Positions 6,727 through 8,292 of a stretch of DNA of 8,292 nt are shown here, piece by piece; the stretch's first letter is position 1; each line of letters opens with the position of its first letter. Made by a program: the position numbers and the translations under genes. The stretch spans positions 1 to 8,292 of the forward strand of contig JAFWYI010000106.1 in the NCBI GenBank assembly GCA_017522745.1, read 5' to 3'. This stretch comes from Mailhella sp. (GTDB lineage Bacteria > Desulfobacterota > Desulfovibrionia > Desulfovibrionales > Desulfovibrionaceae). The notes under the pieces were generated by a model. That model did not search any database, was not told the DNA's origin, and saw only the letters and a program-made list of their open reading frames with translations.

Positions 6727-6752
6727 AAAGGCCGGATATCTCCGGCCTTTTT
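6727..6752. terminator. Strong hairpin terminator between convergent genes
   Basis: AAAGGCCGGA (6727-6736) pairs perfectly over 10 bp with TCCGGCCTTT (6741-6750) around the tetraloop TATC. A run of five T follows on the plus strand (6748-6752). On the minus strand the tail is TTTCTTC, about 20 nt after the galE stop. It probably ends galE and catches read-through from the small gene. Confidence 0.85.
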
Positions 6753-6770
6753 CTGTGTATCATTCAGTCA

Positions 6771-7796
6771 TCATTCGCTTTCAGAACGGTATCCCTGCGG
6801 ATTCATGCTCTGCCACTTCCACGTATCACGGCACATGTCATCCAGCGTGCGTTCCGCCTTCCAGCCAAGAACCGCCGCGGCCTTATCGGCATTGGCCCAG
6901 AATTCGGCAAGGTCGCCCTCACGTCTGGGACCGAACTCGAACTTCACAGACTTTTCGCTGTTACGTTCGAATGCGTGGACGATCTCCAGCACGCTGTACG
7001 GTGTGCCGGTGCCAAGGTTGAACACTTCCGCACCCTTATGCGAAGCCGCGTACTCCACGGCCTTCACGTGCCCGTCCGCAAGGTCGACCACATGGATATG
7101 GTCGCGGCGGCAGGTACCGTCCGGCGTGGGGTAATCGTTGCCGAAGATGGTGAGATGGTCACGACGGCCCACGGCCACCTGCGCGACATAGGGCATGAGG
7201 TTGTTCGGAACGCCCTGCGGGTCTTCGCCGATACGGCCGGAAGCATGCGCGCCGATGGGATTGAAATAGCGGAGCAGGACCACGGAAAGCCCGGGGTCGG
7301 CCTTGGCGGCGTCTTCGAGGATCTGCTCCATCATAGACTTGGTCCAGCCATAGGGGTTGGAGCAGCTGCCATGAGGCATGGTCTCGATGTACGGATAGGG
7401 GTTCTCCTCGCCGTATACCGTAGCAGAGGACGAGAAGACGATGCTGGGCACGCCACATTCACGCATGGCTTCCAGCAGCGTGAGCGTGGTGTCGATATTG
7501 TTGCGGTAGTATTCAAGCGGCTTCCGCACAGATTCGCCGACCGCCTTGAGACCGGCGAAGTGGATCACGCAGTCCACCTTGTTCTGCTGGAAGATGGCGA
7601 GCATGGCCGCCTTATCCTTCACATCGGCCTCGTAGGCCTGCACGGGCCGTCCGGCCAGCTCGGCAATGCGTTCCACAGCTTCAGGGCAGCTATTGCTGTA
7701 GTTATCCACGATGATGACATCATGCCCTGCGGCCATCAGCTCCACCGCCGTATGAGAACCAATATAGCCGGCACCGCCAGCAAGTAACACAAGCAT
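6771..7796 (-). CDS. galE: UDP-glucose 4-epimerase (GalE)
   Basis: This cytoplasmic NAD-dependent enzyme interconverts UDP-glucose and UDP-galactose, the last Leloir step and the source of UDP-galactose for surface glycans. The 341 residues match the usual GalE length (E. coli 338). It is an extended short-chain dehydrogenase/reductase: the Rossmann NAD motif is GGAGYIGSH (7-15), the catalytic Ser124 lies in FSSSATVYG (121-129), and Tyr149 and Lys153 form the YxxxK pair in NPYGWTK. These fall at the E. coli residue numbers. RYFNPIGAH (176-184) and RREGDL (291-296) are conserved sugar-nucleotide segments. Position 299, Tyr in E. coli, is Phe here; still bulky, so strict UDP-Glc/UDP-Gal use is the likelier reading. 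The ATG at 7796 has GAGGAG 6 nt upstream; the open frame beyond it is not GalE-like. It is a single gene with its own promoter and terminator. No other galactose-pathway gene is visible. Confidence 0.97.
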   Translation of the reverse strand: MLVLLAGGAGYIGSHTAVELMAAGHDVIIVDNYSNSCPEAVERIAELAGRPVQAYEADVKDKAAMLAIFQQNKVDCVIHFAGLKAVGESVRKPLEYYRNNIDTTLTLLEAMRECGVPSIVFSSSATVYGEENPYPYIETMPHGSCSNPYGWTKSMMEQILEDAAKADPGLSVVLLRYFNPIGAHASGRIGEDPQGVPNNLMPYVAQVAVGRRDHLTIFGNDYPTPDGTCRRDHIHVVDLADGHVKAVEYAASHKGAEVFNLGTGTPYSVLEIVHAFERNSEKSVKFEFGPRREGDLAEFWANADKAAAVLGWKAERTLDDMCRDTWKWQSMNPQGYRSESE

Positions 7797-7849
7797 CTCG
7801 ATCTCCTCAGGAAAATTCCGCCATGAACGAATGTCACGGCACTTTTTCG

Positions 7850-7878
7850 ACTCTAACAGGGAGCCGGCGCAGAAGCAA
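7850..7878 (-). promoter_or_regulatory. Candidate galE promoter
   Basis: On the minus strand TTGCTT (7878-7873) and TAGAGT (7855-7850) are separated by 17 nt. TGT directly precedes the -10 box, giving an extended -10 element (TGn). Transcription would start near 7843, with a leader of about 47 nt. The -35 box matches only three of six positions. Confidence 0.5.
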
Positions 7879-7920
7879 CCGGCAAAACCTGCCCTTTGCC
7901 GCAGAAACGCCTGTTCGCGC

Positions 7921-7970
7921 AAAACTCAAAAAAACATATTTACTTATTGATATTATTCGATTTTCAATCA
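7921..7970. other. AT-rich core of the divergent galE / outer-membrane protein intergenic region
   Basis: About 41 of these 50 bases are A or T, in a window otherwise near 60% G+C. It contains an A run at 7928-7934 and the -10-like element described for the next gene. It is likely a promoter or UP-element region and a possible binding site for AT-seeking nucleoid proteins. The rest of the 232-bp gap (7797-8028) holds the galE promoter and the leader of the next gene; I see no other gene there. Confidence 0.55.
7948..7956 (+). promoter_or_regulatory. Candidate extended -10 promoter of the outer-membrane protein gene
   Basis: TGATATTAT contains the extended TGn motif and TATTAT, five of six matches to the -10 consensus. 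No good -35 box is present, but an A-rich stretch lies upstream. Transcription would start near 7963, about 66 nt before the ATG at 8029. A rival with TTTACT (7939-7944) and TTCAAT (7963-7968), spaced 18 nt, matches four of six in each box. Confidence 0.4.
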
Positions 7971-8001
7971 TCCTCCTTTCACCAAAAGAATGACATACTT
8001 T

Positions 8002-8020
8002 CTGAAACGATACTTTTCAG
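8002..8020 (+). repeat. Inverted repeat overlapping the ribosome-binding site of the outer-membrane protein gene
   Basis: CTGAAA (8002-8007) can pair with TTTCAG (8015-8020) around a 7-nt loop. The right arm runs into the Shine-Dalgarno sequence AGGAG (8019-8023). Interleaved with it is a direct repeat ATACTTT at 7995-8001 and 8010-8016. The stem has only two G-C pairs, so a regulatory effect is speculative. Confidence 0.3.
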
Positions 8021-8028
8021 GAGCCTTT

Positions 8029-8292
8029 ATGAAGCTGCCATCTCTTCTCTGTGCCTGTGTCATGATACTGCTCTCGTCCGCCTATGCCTCAGGCGCATCG
8101 CCCTCGCCGGTGTATCTCGCTCCGCGGCTTTCGCTGACCATACAGCACGCCAGGGCCGACGCTGAGATCATGGCCCGCGAGTGGGGGCCGAAAACTATCT
8201 ACGCCGCCAAGCCCGGAGCTTCTCTGGCCGTTGGCATGGATCTTCGCCCCTGCGTCGACATCCCGCTCAGGTTCGAGCTGGAATACGGCATA
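8029..8292 (+). CDS. Secreted, probable beta-barrel outer-membrane protein, N-terminal fragment
   Basis: The frame starts at ATG 8029 with AGGAG 5 nt upstream and runs off the right edge after 88 codons. Residues 1-20 form a Sec signal peptide: Lys2, a hydrophobic core (LLCACVMILLSS), and an AYA-S cleavage site. The mature part begins with SGASPSPVYLAPRLSLTIQ and continues with GASLAVGMDLRPCVDIPLRFELEYGI. Alternating hydrophobic and polar residues, a strand beginning YLAPRLSL, and a G-x-D followed by the strand pair ending in RFELEY are typical of small opacity-like or OMP beta-barrel proteins. That would place it in the outer membrane, perhaps as an adhesin or porin-like protein. A cysteine at residue 75, in a predicted turn, is unusual for such barrels. 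Without the C-terminal strands the family remains provisional. It is divergent from galE. Confidence 0.72.
   Translation, partial: MKLPSLLCACVMILLSSAYASGASPSPVYLAPRLSLTIQHARADAEIMAREWGPKTIYAAKPGASLAVGMDLRPCVDIPLRFELEYGI

Noticed and set aside
6975..7787. 270-codon plus-strand open frame opposite galE
   Set aside because: It is antisense to a fully conserved GalE and shows no family features.
7834..7971. 45-codon minus-strand frame upstream of galE, preceded by AAAGGAGG
   Set aside because: The Shine-Dalgarno motif abuts the ATG with no spacing, the peptide is a plain basic string, and the frame runs through the galE promoter; a leader peptide cannot be excluded but is not supported.
7896..8165. 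89-codon plus-strand frame across the right intergenic region
   Set aside because: It overlaps in another frame the gene starting at 8029, which has a signal peptide and ribosome site.

Overview
The window reads as ordinary chromosome of a GC-rich Gram-negative bacterium (about 60% G+C by eye). Evidence for two membranes is direct: an inner-membrane RND pump with periplasmic adaptor and outer-membrane channel, two lipoprotein signal peptides with different sorting residues, and a secreted beta-barrel-type protein at the right edge. The style of the proteins is reminiscent of Desulfovibrionaceae, but this is an impression with low confidence. There is no RNA gene, insertion sequence, CRISPR array or phage gene.

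Layout. Positions 1-291 (+) hold the C-terminal end of an unrecognised, helix-rich protein, closed by a strong hairpin terminator at 299-330. Facing it is a three-gene operon on the minus strand (6341 down to 450): membrane fusion protein, RND transporter of the AcrB/HAE1 type, and outer-membrane factor of the OprM/NodT type. The cistrons overlap by 14 bp and 4 bp, and each start has its own good Shine-Dalgarno sequence, so they are probably translationally coupled and make one tripartite efflux machine. Between the operon's last stop and the shared terminator lies a C-rich, G-poor stretch of transcript (361-413) resembling a Rho-loading site.

Divergent from the operon, across about 115 bp, is a 61-residue two-helix membrane protein (6456-6641, +) with glycine-zipper spacing in both helices. 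Its putative promoter has a perfect TTGACA -35 box, and its -10 overlaps the best -10 candidate for the efflux operon on the other strand. Two GC-rich hairpins (6666-6703 and 6727-6752) separate it from the convergent galE gene.

galE (7796 down to 6771) encodes UDP-glucose 4-epimerase, supplying UDP-galactose for lipopolysaccharide, capsule or other glycans. A 232-bp intergenic region with a strongly AT-rich core separates it from a divergent gene (8029 to the right edge, +) for a secreted, beta-barrel-like outer-membrane protein.

Functionally the window is envelope-centred: drug or metabolite efflux, a small membrane protein, nucleotide-sugar supply and an outer-membrane protein. No transcriptional regulator for the pump is encoded here. 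I found no clearly new system. The most useful leads are the glycine-zipper small protein and its promoter arrangement with the pump, the replacement of the pump's aromatic drug-pocket residues, and the Rho-site-like tail of the operon.
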